A stretch of 17,827 bases of DNA from positions 1 through 17,827 of the forward strand of contig CALELW010000251.1 of the NCBI GenBank assembly GCA_937902905.1. The letters are read 5' to 3'. This DNA comes from an uncultured Clostridium sp. (lineage in GTDB: Bacteria > Bacillota > Clostridia > Lachnospirales > Lachnospiraceae). Both the position numbers and the translations under genes were made by a program. Shown here one piece after another: positions 1 to 7,647 of the stretch (its first letter is position 1; the number at the start of each line of letters is the position of its first letter). A model generated the notes under the pieces. It saw nothing but the letters and a program-made list of their open reading frames with translations. It was not told the DNA's origin and ran no database searches.

Positions 1-766
1 CATAAAAATCAAACCAACGGTAGTGATTGCGTTATTTGCAATTATTCTATTAGAAATTCTTTTCTTTCGTAAATGTCAGATCAAGGAATTTATTGTAAAA
101 TGCGTAATTATGGCTGGAGGAATTATAATCATTTTTAGTTTGATAAACTCTTTGAATCATGCATTTTATGCCGAGCGAATTTCAGATGCGCAAATGACAT
201 GGCATTATTATTTAATGATGGGATCAAATGAGGAAACATATGGTTCTTATTTGGGCGCGGACAGAGAACGTTCATGGGAGATATCCGATTTGGAAAAGAG
301 AAAAGAAATGGAAGTTGAGGTGTGGAGACAACGCGTAAGGAGAAAAGGCATTTGGGGTACAATAAAGTTTTATGCGCAGAAACTGGTGATTACGAATGAA
401 GATGGAACTTTTTCCTGGGGATGGGAAGGAAATTTTTTTGGTGAATACCGTGGGCTGCATAATGAATTTGCGCAAAAATTACAATCTTTTTATTATGCAC
501 AGGATAACAAGATGATTTGTAATGTTTTGCAAAGTATATGGGTTTCTTTACAGATTTTGATTTGTCTTTTTGCAATATTATTTAATTACAAAAAGAAAAG
601 AGAACTTTTTATAGCAATGACATTGACAGGGATTAATTTATTCCTTATGATATTTGAAATGCGTGCCAGATATTTGTTTATGTTTGTTCCGTACTATATT
701 GTAGCTGCTATGCTTGGTATTTCGTATGTGCAGGAAAAAATCAAGATGATAAAAGAAAAAAACTAG
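1..766 (+). CDS. Polytopic membrane protein, probable GT-C-type glycosyltransferase (5' partial)
   Basis: The frame is open from base 2, so this is the C-terminal part of a longer protein; the GTG at 23 is only an internal codon. It shows two hydrophobic helices (bases about 20-85 and 100-150), an extracytoplasmic-looking loop of roughly 120 residues rich in charged and aromatic residues, and three more hydrophobic stretches (about 530-585, 610-655, 670-725) before a short lysine-rich cytoplasmic tail. The motif WHYYLMMG after the second helix, and an arginine-containing E-x-R-A-R-Y-L segment before the last helix, resemble C-terminal parts of Gram-positive GT-C/GT39-like integral membrane proteins that transfer sugars from polyprenyl-phosphate donors outside the cell. 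The catalytic N-terminal loop lies outside the window, so the function is inferred. It converges on the GT2-GtrA gene across a shared terminator. Confidence 0.55.
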   Translation, partial: IKIKPTVVIALFAIILLEILFFRKCQIKEFIVKCVIMAGGIIIIFSLINSLNHAFYAERISDAQMTWHYYLMMGSNEETYGSYLGADRERSWEISDLEKRKEMEVEVWRQRVRRKGIWGTIKFYAQKLVITNEDGTFSWGWEGNFFGEYRGLHNEFAQKLQSFYYAQDNKMICNVLQSIWVSLQILICLFAILFNYKKKRELFIAMTLTGINLFLMIFEMRARYLFMFVPYYIVAAMLGISYVQEKIKMIKEKN

Positions 767-770
767 CATA

Positions 771-860
771 ATAAAAAAAGAAGGATTAATAAATCAGCGA
801 GAAACCTTATTCGCGAAGCGAATCTTTTGTTTCGAGTCGATTTATTAATCCTTCTCTTTT
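771..860. terminator. Bidirectional terminator: long branched inverted repeat between convergent genes
   Basis: A perfect 17-bp inverted repeat (arms 779-795 and 839-855) encloses a nested structure: GAAAC (801-805) pairs with GTTTC (829-833), and ATTCGC (809-814) pairs with GCGAAT (818-823) around a GAA loop. An A-run precedes the left arm (773-779) and a CTTTT tract follows the right arm (856-860), so either transcript would carry a stem followed by U-rich sequence. It sits between two converging genes, as expected for a shared intrinsic terminator. At 77 bases it is longer than a minimal terminator. Confidence 0.8.
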
Positions 861-882
861 ATCTTTATTGCAGCTGTCTTTT

Positions 883-1971
883 CTACTTTTTAAACACCCA
901 CTCACGTTGAATCTGGAAACTGATTGCAAAAAGCAAAGTATCTATAATGCATTTACGAAGTGTCGAGTAGGTGATAAAGGTCAGCAGATGGTTGACTAAA
1001 AAAGCGGACAACAAAAGCTGAACAATCGCCAGAATATAATATCTTACGAAAACAAACGGCGAACTCGAATCATTCTTAAATACCTGATTTTTGTTCATAA
1101 AAAAGTTAAATAATGAACTGGCAAGCCGTGAAATTACGGTCCGCATCAGTATGAGCACGGACAAATCGAAAAACGGAAGCATCCATTTGTCGGAGATGAC
1201 CGGACGGAGTAAGTAACCAAGCAGCCAGTACAAAGCAATATCAATGATAAAACTGGATAAGGAGCTTAGCATAAACTTTAAAAATACTTTGTAAATCCGA
1301 ATCGAATCAATAAACGGATTAAAATGCGAGCTTTCATTATTTGCCAGATATATTGTCTGAATCGGAAATTCTTCAATCGGAATCTGGTATTCCTTCGCGG
1401 CAATCAGCATGTTCATTTCATACTCAAACCGTTCACCCTTTACATTTGCAAAATGCTCTCTTATGAGAGGGGTTGGGAGTCCTCTGAGCCCGGTCTGCGT
1501 ATCGGAAACATGAATGCCGCATAAAAGACGGATTAACTGACGGGTCAGCTTGTTTCCAAAACGGCTTCGCAGAGGAATCTCTTTGTCGTTAAACTGCCGG
1601 CAGCCAAGAATCAGAGAATCCGGATGCTCATAGGTCAGTTTAGCGCAGGTGTTAATATCCGGCAGCACATGTTGGCCGTCACAGTCCACGGTCACGGCTC
1701 CTTTGATGTCCGGACGCTGCTCTAAAATATAGTTAAATGCGGACTTAAGTGCAATTCCTTTGCCGAAATTTACGACGTGACGGATTAGTTTGCAGTGGTA
1801 GGTCTCTTTGCAGGTTTTAAAATACTTTCGATTGGCAATGAGACTTCCATCATCGACCAAAATAATATTGGCAAAACCATCGTCATGTAATTGTTCAACG
1901 AGTGATACCATACGCTCATCCGGGTCAAGTGCCGGAATGATGATGGCAATACTTTCTTTATAATTACCCAA
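883..1971 (-). CDS. GT2 glycosyltransferase fused to a GtrA-like membrane domain
   Basis: Predicted to load a sugar from a nucleotide donor onto a polyprenyl phosphate on the inner membrane face, and perhaps flip it. With the TTG start at 1971 it has 362 residues. Residues 7-225 are a GT2 domain of the dolichol-phosphate-mannose-synthase/GtrB type: VDDGS (39-43), the metal-binding DCDGQH (96-101), DTQTGLRG (157-164) and ERFEYE (180-185). Residues about 230-361 form a four-helix GtrA domain, with N-F-F-M-N-K-N-Q-V-F at 289-298 and a terminal R-E-W-V-F. The TTG is preferred because AGGGGG lies seven bases upstream and the protein then begins right at the GT2 fold. The alternative ATG at 2025 adds 18 residues and has a weak ribosome site. 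It is the last gene of the typA operon. GT2-GtrA fusions are known; the sugar cannot be told. Confidence 0.85.
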   Translation of the reverse strand: MGNYKESIAIIIPALDPDERMVSLVEQLHDDGFANIILVDDGSLIANRKYFKTCKETYHCKLIRHVVNFGKGIALKSAFNYILEQRPDIKGAVTVDCDGQHVLPDINTCAKLTYEHPDSLILGCRQFNDKEIPLRSRFGNKLTRQLIRLLCGIHVSDTQTGLRGLPTPLIREHFANVKGERFEYEMNMLIAAKEYQIPIEEFPIQTIYLANNESSHFNPFIDSIRIYKVFLKFMLSSLSSFIIDIALYWLLGYLLRPVISDKWMLPFFDLSVLILMRTVISRLASSLFNFFMNKNQVFKNDSSSPFVFVRYYILAIVQLLLSAFLVNHLLTFITYSTLRKCIIDTLLFAISFQIQREWVFKK

Positions 1972-1978
1972 AACATTT

Positions 1979-1984
1979 CCCCCT
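1979..1984 (-). promoter_or_regulatory. Ribosome binding site that decides the TTG start of the GT2-GtrA gene
   Basis: On the minus strand AGGGGG occupies 1984-1979, followed by seven bases and the TTG at 1971-1969. The in-frame ATG at 2025 has only GGAAAG two bases before it. This favours the shorter protein. Confidence 0.6.
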
Positions 1985-2037
1985 GTATTTCTGAAATCGA
2001 AATAATACTGTAAGTATAATCCCATATCTTTCCAGAA

Positions 2038-2949
2038 TCAAGCATTTATCTCCTGTAACGTGTATTTTTCTTCCAATCGGAGAGGGCGGTAAGACAATTT
2101 TGCCTGCCTTAAATTATCCTGCCCCAAGTCATCTTCGCGGTTGACATACATAGCATCCGGAAATTCATGGATGATAAACTGCTGGTTGATATAGTTATAC
2201 AATCCGTGATAATTGACATCTGCTTTTTCGATGTGAATGATGGCGAGATTGATATCCGGCACATAGGAGCCGATGGTGTAGGCCTTTAACTCACCATCAA
2301 TTCGGACACCGCCCATTTTGCAGGTGATGGAGTGGCTGTTGCCAAACAATCGGTAAATGCCGTCTTCCTCGTCATCAATACAATTATATTTATCGTAAAT
2401 ACGCCGCTCGTCCATCCATTTTTGATGAAATGCCTCGATTTCCATAATGTTTTTGGCGGTCAGTGTTTCATACTGGAAATGTCCTTCATATTCACGCAGA
2501 AAACCATTGAGAAGGTTTTTCTTTTTGTGCATGGCTTTTCCACTTAATGTGCGTAATTTTTCGGCATCATAGAGGTAGTCAAAACTATCTCTGTCCGGCT
2601 CAATGGTATAGTTTTTTAACTGATTTGTCTCTTTCAGAATTCCTACCATTTTCGCATCAATGTTGTAAAAAACAGCCGGCATATTCCATTCGTTGTGAAA
2701 TTGTTTTTCCATACGGGAGAAAACTTCCGGTAAATCAGATTCCTTGCACAGAGGAGCAAATGCCCCTCTGGAAGGTTTTTGAATCGTTAAATACAGAGCC
2801 AGTTCATCGGTCGCAAATTTTGTGTCGTAATAATGTTCCCACAAAAACTGGTTCAGATAGTGGCCTTCGCTGATATAAAGCGGGCGAAGACTTTCATATT
2901 TGGCAAACTCCTCTTGGACAAAAGGAGTGATTGGCTTTAGGTCAAGCAT
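2038..2949 (-). CDS. DUF2156 / LPG_synthase_C-family protein
   Basis: A 303-residue soluble protein with no signal peptide or membrane helix. The C-terminal half carries the family hallmarks: M-D-E-R-R followed by an acidic stretch, a G-x-R-I-D-G-E-L-K-A-Y-T-I-G strand, H-I-E-K-A-D, and V-N-R-E-D-D-L-G followed by L-R-Q-A-K-L-S-Y-R-P near the end. These match DUF2156, the GNAT-like fold also found as the catalytic domain of MprF phosphatidylglycerol lysyltransferases. Free-standing members are mostly uncharacterised; aminoacyl- or acyl-transfer to an envelope or small-molecule acceptor is an inference. The start is supported by GAGG six bases upstream of the ATG. It lies 20 bases after typA and 66 bases before the TTG of the GT2-GtrA gene, so the three form one operon. 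Confidence 0.85.
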   Translation of the reverse strand: MLDLKPITPFVQEEFAKYESLRPLYISEGHYLNQFLWEHYYDTKFATDELALYLTIQKPSRGAFAPLCKESDLPEVFSRMEKQFHNEWNMPAVFYNIDAKMVGILKETNQLKNYTIEPDRDSFDYLYDAEKLRTLSGKAMHKKKNLLNGFLREYEGHFQYETLTAKNIMEIEAFHQKWMDERRIYDKYNCIDDEEDGIYRLFGNSHSITCKMGGVRIDGELKAYTIGSYVPDINLAIIHIEKADVNYHGLYNYINQQFIIHEFPDAMYVNREDDLGQDNLRQAKLSYRPLRLEEKYTLQEINA

Positions 2950-2969
2950 GTGTAACCTCGCTTTTTTAA

Positions 2970-4817
2970 TTAACTTTTGGCTGCATTGGTAGCATTTCGT
3001 TTGGCACGGTAACGCTCCGTTCCATCAAGAATTTTTTTGCGGATACGAAGATTTTCCGGTGTGACTTCGAGTAATTCGTCAGTGTCAATGTAATCAAGTG
3101 CCTGCTCTAAACTTAATTCTTTTGGCGGTGTGAGGCGGAGTGCTTCATCCGCACCGGAAGAACGGGTATTCGTCAGGTTTTTCTTTTTACATACATTGAC
3201 TTCGATGTCATCGCTTTTTGCGTGTTCACCGACAATCATGCCGCCGTAAACTTTTTCGCCGGGACCGACAAACAAAGTGCCTCGCTCCTGCGCATTATAA
3301 AGACCGTAAGTAATTGTTTCACCGGACTCAAAAGCAATGAGAGAGCCCTGTTTTCGATAAGGAATTTCTCCCTTAAATGGACCATAGCCTTCAAATTCTG
3401 TATTGATAACACCGTTTCCTTTGGTGTCTGTCATAAATTCGCCGCGGTATCCAATCAGTCCACGGGATGGAATGATAAATTCCAGACGTGTCGTGCCTGC
3501 ATTTAATGGGGTCATTGCCTGTAATTCCCCTTTGCGCTGGCTGAGGCGGTCAATGACATTTCCGGTAAATTCATCCGGTACATCGACATAAGCACGCTCC
3601 ATCGGCTCTAATTTTTTGCCGTTTTCATCTTCTTTATAAAGAACTTCAGCCTTACTAACCGCAAATTCATATCCTTCACGGCGCATATTTTCAATTAGAA
3701 CGGATAAATGCAGTTCTCCGCGTCCGGACACTTTATAAGCTTCGGTTGTGTCGGTATCTTCCACACGGAGTGATACGTCGGTATTTAACATGCGGTATAA
3801 ACGGTCGCGCAAGTGGCGGCTTGTCACGTATTTTCCTTCCTGACCGGCAAGCGGACTGTCATTTACCATAAAATGCATGGCAATCGTTGGCTCCGAAATT
3901 TTCTGGAACGGAATTGCCTGCGGATTTTCCGGACTACACAGAGTATCTCCAATATGGATGTCAGCAATACCTGAAATGGCTACAATCGAGCCAATCGTTG
4001 CTTCTTCGACTTCCACACGATTGAGTCCTTCAAATTCATACAACTTAGAAATTTTAACTTTTTCATTTTTATCCGGGTCATGATGGTTGACAATAACGGC
4101 ATCCTGATTCACACGGATGGTTCCGTTATCAACTTTTCCGATACCGATTCGTCCGACATATTCGTTGTAATCAATGGTACTGATTAAGACCTGTGTATCG
4201 GCGTCCGGGTCACCTTCCGGTGCCGGAATATAATTTAAAATTGCATCAAAGAGCGGTTTCATATCGGTGCCTTTTTCGTTGACATCACAGGATGCCACAC
4301 CTTCTTTTGCCGAGGCAAAGATAAATGGGCAGTCTAACTGGGATTCATCGGCATCCAAATCGATAAACAGCTCTAAAATTTCATCGACAACTTCCTCCGG
4401 GCGAGCTTCAGGACGATCAATTTTGTTGACGCAGACAACAACCGGCAAAGACAATTCCAGTGCTTTCTTTAACACGAATTTTGTCTGAGGCATTGCGCCC
4501 TCAAAGGCATCAACGACTAAGATGACACCATTTACCATTTTAAGAACACGTTCTACTTCACCACCGAAATCGGCGTGTCCCGGTGTGTCAATGATATTAA
4601 TTTTCACACCTTCATAGGTAATGGCTGTATTTTTTGATAAAATAGTAATGCCTCGTTCACGCTCAATATCATTTGAGTCCATGACACGTTCGGCAACTTC
4701 CTGATTGGCGCGGAATACGCCGCTTTGTTTCAATAATTCATCCACTAATGTTGTCTTGCCATGATCGACGTGTGCGATGATGGCGATGTTTCTGATATCG
4801 TCTCTTGTTGTTTTCAT
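2970..4817 (-). CDS. typA: Ribosome-associated translational GTPase TypA/BipA
   Basis: TypA/BipA is an EF-G-like GTPase that binds ribosomes and aids 50S subunit assembly and stress or cold adaptation. From the ATG at 4817 it has 615 residues, the usual family length. GTPase motifs are complete: G1 HVDHGKTT (16-23), G2 RGIT (55-58), G3 DTPGH (77-81), G4 NKID (131-134) and G5 SAK (169-171). Domain II and the EF-G-like C-terminal domains follow, with S-R-G-E-L-H-L-S-V-L-I-E-N-M-R-like and S-R-G-L-I-G-Y-R-G-E-F segments, ending in the basic BipA tail. The start at 4817 is preferred over the in-frame ATG at 4829 because GGAGG lies five bases upstream of 4817 and overlaps the second codon of the longer version. 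It is first in an operon with the DUF2156 and GT2-GtrA genes. Confidence 0.96.
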   Translation of the reverse strand: MKTTRDDIRNIAIIAHVDHGKTTLVDELLKQSGVFRANQEVAERVMDSNDIERERGITILSKNTAITYEGVKINIIDTPGHADFGGEVERVLKMVNGVILVVDAFEGAMPQTKFVLKKALELSLPVVVCVNKIDRPEARPEEVVDEILELFIDLDADESQLDCPFIFASAKEGVASCDVNEKGTDMKPLFDAILNYIPAPEGDPDADTQVLISTIDYNEYVGRIGIGKVDNGTIRVNQDAVIVNHHDPDKNEKVKISKLYEFEGLNRVEVEEATIGSIVAISGIADIHIGDTLCSPENPQAIPFQKISEPTIAMHFMVNDSPLAGQEGKYVTSRHLRDRLYRMLNTDVSLRVEDTDTTEAYKVSGRGELHLSVLIENMRREGYEFAVSKAEVLYKEDENGKKLEPMERAYVDVPDEFTGNVIDRLSQRKGELQAMTPLNAGTTRLEFIIPSRGLIGYRGEFMTDTKGNGVINTEFEGYGPFKGEIPYRKQGSLIAFESGETITYGLYNAQERGTLFVGPGEKVYGGMIVGEHAKSDDIEVNVCKKKNLTNTRSSGADEALRLTPPKELSLEQALDYIDTDELLEVTPENLRIRKKILDGTERYRAKRNATNAAKS

Positions 4818-4856
4818 AGAAACCTCCATTCATTCATGCAAAAACCACGAAATCGT

Positions 4857-4885
4857 ATTATAGCACGATTTTTTTTGTGTGGCAA
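4857..4885 (-). promoter_or_regulatory. Sigma-A-type promoter of typA, overlapped by a palindrome
   Basis: On the minus strand TTGCCA (4885-4880) is followed by a 17-base spacer and a perfect TATAAT (4862-4857), giving an expected transcription start near 4850 and a leader of about 33 bases. The arms AAATCGT (4871-4865) and ACGATTT (4856-4850) flank the -10 box as a 7-bp inverted repeat, a possible operator. Confidence 0.75.
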
Positions 4886-4934
4886 GTTCGGGCGTAAAAC
4901 GCTAAACAAAATGCTAGGTTTTTTTTCTTTTTTA

Positions 4935-4943
4935 TGGTAAAAT
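4935..4943 (+). promoter_or_regulatory. Candidate extended -10 promoter for the CotH-like gene
   Basis: TGG-TAAAAT (4935-4943) has the extended -10 form TGnTAnnnT and lies 29 bases before the start codon. No good -35 box is visible at 16-18 bases; the upstream stretch is a T-run. The region diverges from the typA promoter, so some promoter must serve the rightward genes. Confidence 0.4.
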
Positions 4944-4972
4944 AGGATTCATATAAAAAAGGAGGTGCTCTT

Positions 4973-7012
4973 ATGGGGCTGAAAAGACAAAAGGGGTTAT
5001 TGGGAGTTTTGATTTTTTCTCTTGTTATTGGCATGATGGGAAGTGCCGGTGGAGAAGCAGAGGCTAAGAAAAAAATTGCTTTAAATAAGAAAAAGGCCGT
5101 GATTTATGTTGGCGGGAAACTTCGTCTTAAAGGGAATGGGACGAAGAAAAAGGTGAAGTGGTCTTCAAAGAAGAAAAAGATTGCGACAGTTTCCAAAAAA
5201 GGAGTCGTTAAAGGAAAGCGTGCCGGTAAGACAAAGATTACGGCAAAAGTAAAAGGAAAGAAACTTGTCTGTAATCTGACCGTAAAGGCAAAGAAAAAGA
5301 AGCCGGTACCACAGGTGACACAGACACCAAAGGTCACCAATAAGCCATCAAACGGGGCGACTGCTTCCCCTGCGATAGAGCCGGTAGTGACGCCAACGGC
5401 TGTGCCGACGCCGACACCAATTGATACCTCGAAACCGGAACCGGTATTTTCAAAAGAAAGCGGAAGTTATGATGAGTCTTTTGAACTTTCTTTGTATGCG
5501 CCAAAGGGAAGCAAAATTTATTATACGACAGATGGCAGTGAGCCGGATGTCAGTAGTGTAGGCGGCAGTGTAAAAGATACCGTACCGGCAAAACTTCCGA
5601 CCAATGAGTATAAGCAGGCAATTACCGTGAAAAATCGGGATAACGATGAAAACAGACTTTGCTCGAAAGTTAATATTCCATATATGTATGACCCAACGGA
5701 TTATTATAACGGGCCGTTTTATCCTGCGGATGGTGCGGTCCCGAAAGCAACCGTGATTCGTGCAATGGCAGTGGATGAAAAGGGCAATTCGAGTAAGATA
5801 GTGACAAAAACTTATTTTGTAGATAAGAATTTGGCAGAGGTTTATAAGAATGCTTCTGTGATTTCCGTTGTTACGGACCCGGATAATCTTTTGAGTGAAG
5901 AAAAAGGAATCTATCGTTACGGCAACTGGGAAAACAGTGGTGAAGAATGGGAGAGACCGGCAGCGGTGACGTATTTTGAAGAAGATGGCACGATACCGTT
6001 TGAGACGACGATGGGGATGCGGATTCATGGCAATTATACACGCCGCTGGGGGCAGAAGAGCCTGCGTTTTTATTTCCGTGAAGAATTAGGTCTGAAAAAT
6101 CTCAAAGGTTATCAGCTGATTCCGGGAGCAGTCAATGCGGACGGAAAGCCGACGAAGAAGTATAAACGTTTTATTTTGAGAAACGGTGGCAACGAATATG
6201 CTTACAGTAAAATGCAGGATGTCTTTATTCAGAGTCTTGTGAGTGACCGCGCATTTACGACGCAGAGTTCACGCCCATGTGTTTTATTCTTAAATGGTGA
6301 GTACTGGGGACTTTATAATTTGATGGAGCGCTATTCCGATAATTATCTGGAGGAAGAGTTTGGCGTTGATAAAGATAATGTGGTTGTCATTAAAAATAAT
6401 GAACTTGATGAAGGAAAAGAAGAAGATTTTGCTCTTTATGAACAACTGCAGGCAATGGCAGACCTTGACATGTCTTTGACCGATAATTATGAGAAATTTA
6501 AGGAAATGGTGGATATACAGAGTTATCTTGACTATTATGCGACCGAGATTTATATTGGAAACAAGGACTGGCCGGACAACAATGTACAGTTATGGCGGAC
6601 CAGAGAGGATGACGGCAGTGCTTATGGAGATACAAAGTGGCGCTATATGCTCTACGACACCGAATATTCGATGAATTTGTGGGGACAGGACAATAACGGA
6701 AATACAAATCGCTTGCAGGAAGCAAGAAATAAGGATGCCTTATTTGACGCACTCTGTAAAAATGACTCCTTTAAACAGTCACTTGCCGATACTTTGATGG
6801 ACTTGGCAGATAAAAACTTTAAGTCAGCTGATGCTGCGAAGAAATTAGATGCCATGGCGGCAGTCTACCGTCCGTTGATGGCGCAGTATAAAAAGCGCTT
6901 TGGCAACGGTGATGTGGACAGCCGGGTAAGGGATATGAAGAGTTTTATGGCAAAACGAAAAAACCAGATAAAAACACATATTCAGGAATCCCTTTCGATT
7001 ACAGTAAAATAA
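4973..7012 (+). CDS. Secreted CotH-family kinase-like protein with Lys-rich Ig-like and chitobiase-C-type domains
   Basis: 679 residues in four parts. Residues 1-31 are a signal peptide (basic start, hydrophobic core, A-E-A-K-K junction). Residues 32-110 are a Big_2-like module with 31 lysines and no acidic residue. Residues 111-158 are a Thr/Pro linker. Residues about 159-285 resemble the chitobiase/beta-hexosaminidase C-terminal Ig-like fold (KIYYTTDGSEP at 181-191). Residues about 290-675 are the CotH domain: GMRIHGN (348-354), LFLNGEYWGLYNL (438-450), IGNKDWPDNN (528-537) and LYDTEYSM (560-567), the last two holding the candidate catalytic and metal-binding aspartates. B. subtilis CotH is a spore-coat kinase that phosphorylates Lys/Ser-rich coat proteins. 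Here the protein is exported, so its phosphate donor outside the cell is unclear. AAGGAGGTG five bases before the ATG fixes the start. A GtrA gene follows after 17 bases. Confidence 0.88.
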   Translation: MGLKRQKGLLGVLIFSLVIGMMGSAGGEAEAKKKIALNKKKAVIYVGGKLRLKGNGTKKKVKWSSKKKKIATVSKKGVVKGKRAGKTKITAKVKGKKLVCNLTVKAKKKKPVPQVTQTPKVTNKPSNGATASPAIEPVVTPTAVPTPTPIDTSKPEPVFSKESGSYDESFELSLYAPKGSKIYYTTDGSEPDVSSVGGSVKDTVPAKLPTNEYKQAITVKNRDNDENRLCSKVNIPYMYDPTDYYNGPFYPADGAVPKATVIRAMAVDEKGNSSKIVTKTYFVDKNLAEVYKNASVISVVTDPDNLLSEEKGIYRYGNWENSGEEWERPAAVTYFEEDGTIPFETTMGMRIHGNYTRRWGQKSLRFYFREELGLKNLKGYQLIPGAVNADGKPTKKYKRFILRNGGNEYAYSKMQDVFIQSLVSDRAFTTQSSRPCVLFLNGEYWGLYNLMERYSDNYLEEEFGVDKDNVVVIKNNELDEGKEEDFALYEQLQAMADLDMSLTDNYEKFKEMVDIQSYLDYYATEIYIGNKDWPDNNVQLWRTREDDGSAYGDTKWRYMLYDTEYSMNLWGQDNNGNTNRLQEARNKDALFDALCKNDSFKQSLADTLMDLADKNFKSADAAKKLDAMAAVYRPLMAQYKKRFGNGDVDSRVRDMKSFMAKRKNQIKTHIQESLSITVK

Positions 7013-7029
7013 AGGAATGGAGAAAAAAG

Positions 7030-7560
7030 ATGGAACCGGAAATTACAGATATTTTTGACCGTATTATGAATTGGAAACTGCTTCGATTTATGTGGCCTTT
7101 TTATAAGAAAAATAAAGACAAGCTTTTGTATTTGTTTTTTGGAGGATGTACAACGCTTGTTAATCTGGTAATCACATATGGGTTATGGTATGGTTTGAAG
7201 TGGGAACAGTGGTATGCCGGGAAATTTGCACTGGGCACTTTCCTTGGGAATTTAATTGGAATTGTGTCTGCTATTTTGTTTGCTTACGTGACAAATAAAA
7301 AGTTTGTATTTGCATCCAAGACGACAGGGATGAAAGAACTCATGGTTGAATTCATTAAGTTCGTTGGCGGACGTGTGTCCACTTTGATTATTGAACTTGG
7401 CGGTGTGCAGCTTGCAGTTATACTGTTTCCTGATTCCAATACACTGTTGTTTGTGGCGAAACTTTTAACACAGGTTTTGGTTATTATTATTAATTATTTC
7501 ATCAGCAAATTATTTGTGTTTAAGGGAACAAAAGAGGCATCTTTTGACAATCAAGACTAA
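7030..7560 (+). CDS. GtrA-family membrane protein
   Basis: 176 residues with four hydrophobic helices (roughly residues 35-55, 68-92, 112-134 and 137-158) and the GtrA marks: an aromatic/glycine-rich first helix after K-D-K-L-L-Y-L-F-F-G-G, Y-V-T-N-K-K-F-V-F after helix two, and N-Y-F-I-S-K-L-F-V-F-K after helix four. GtrA proteins are thought to flip polyprenyl-phosphate sugars for O-antigen, teichoic-acid or protein glycosylation; direct activity is not proven for most members. It starts 17 bases after the CotH-like gene with GGAATGGAG upstream, so the two are probably co-transcribed. It is a second GtrA in this window, besides the GT2-fused one. Confidence 0.9.
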   Translation: MEPEITDIFDRIMNWKLLRFMWPFYKKNKDKLLYLFFGGCTTLVNLVITYGLWYGLKWEQWYAGKFALGTFLGNLIGIVSAILFAYVTNKKFVFASKTTGMKELMVEFIKFVGGRVSTLIIELGGVQLAVILFPDSNTLLFVAKLLTQVLVIIINYFISKLFVFKGTKEASFDNQD

Positions 7561-7647
7561 ATTTTGGTTTGAATTTGTCCGATATACAGATTACGGATGT
7601 GAATGTTTATTTCAAAGTAAGAGTTAGGATAGATGATATAGAAAGGT

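Noticed and set aside
1785..2045. Minus-strand frame starting at an ATG that overlaps the stop of the DUF2156 gene, with AGGAG just upstream
   Set aside because: It soon runs out of frame through the conserved GT2 domain, and its product resembles nothing. The overlap is attractive for coupling, but the GT2 start at 1971 or 2025 explains the region.
4850..4876. Plus-strand intrinsic terminator (7-bp stem plus T-run)
   Set aside because: No plus-strand gene ends upstream; typA is transcribed leftward from here. The bases are better explained as the typA promoter with a flanking palindrome.
5450..6028. 192-codon open frame on the minus strand
   Set aside because: It lies wholly opposite the CotH-like gene, lacks domain-like sequence and a ribosome site, and is a shadow frame.
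7561..7647. Promoter in front of the giant Ig-like gene
   Set aside because: TAGGAT and TATACA-like boxes exist but none has a -35 partner at proper spacing; I cannot support a promoter here.
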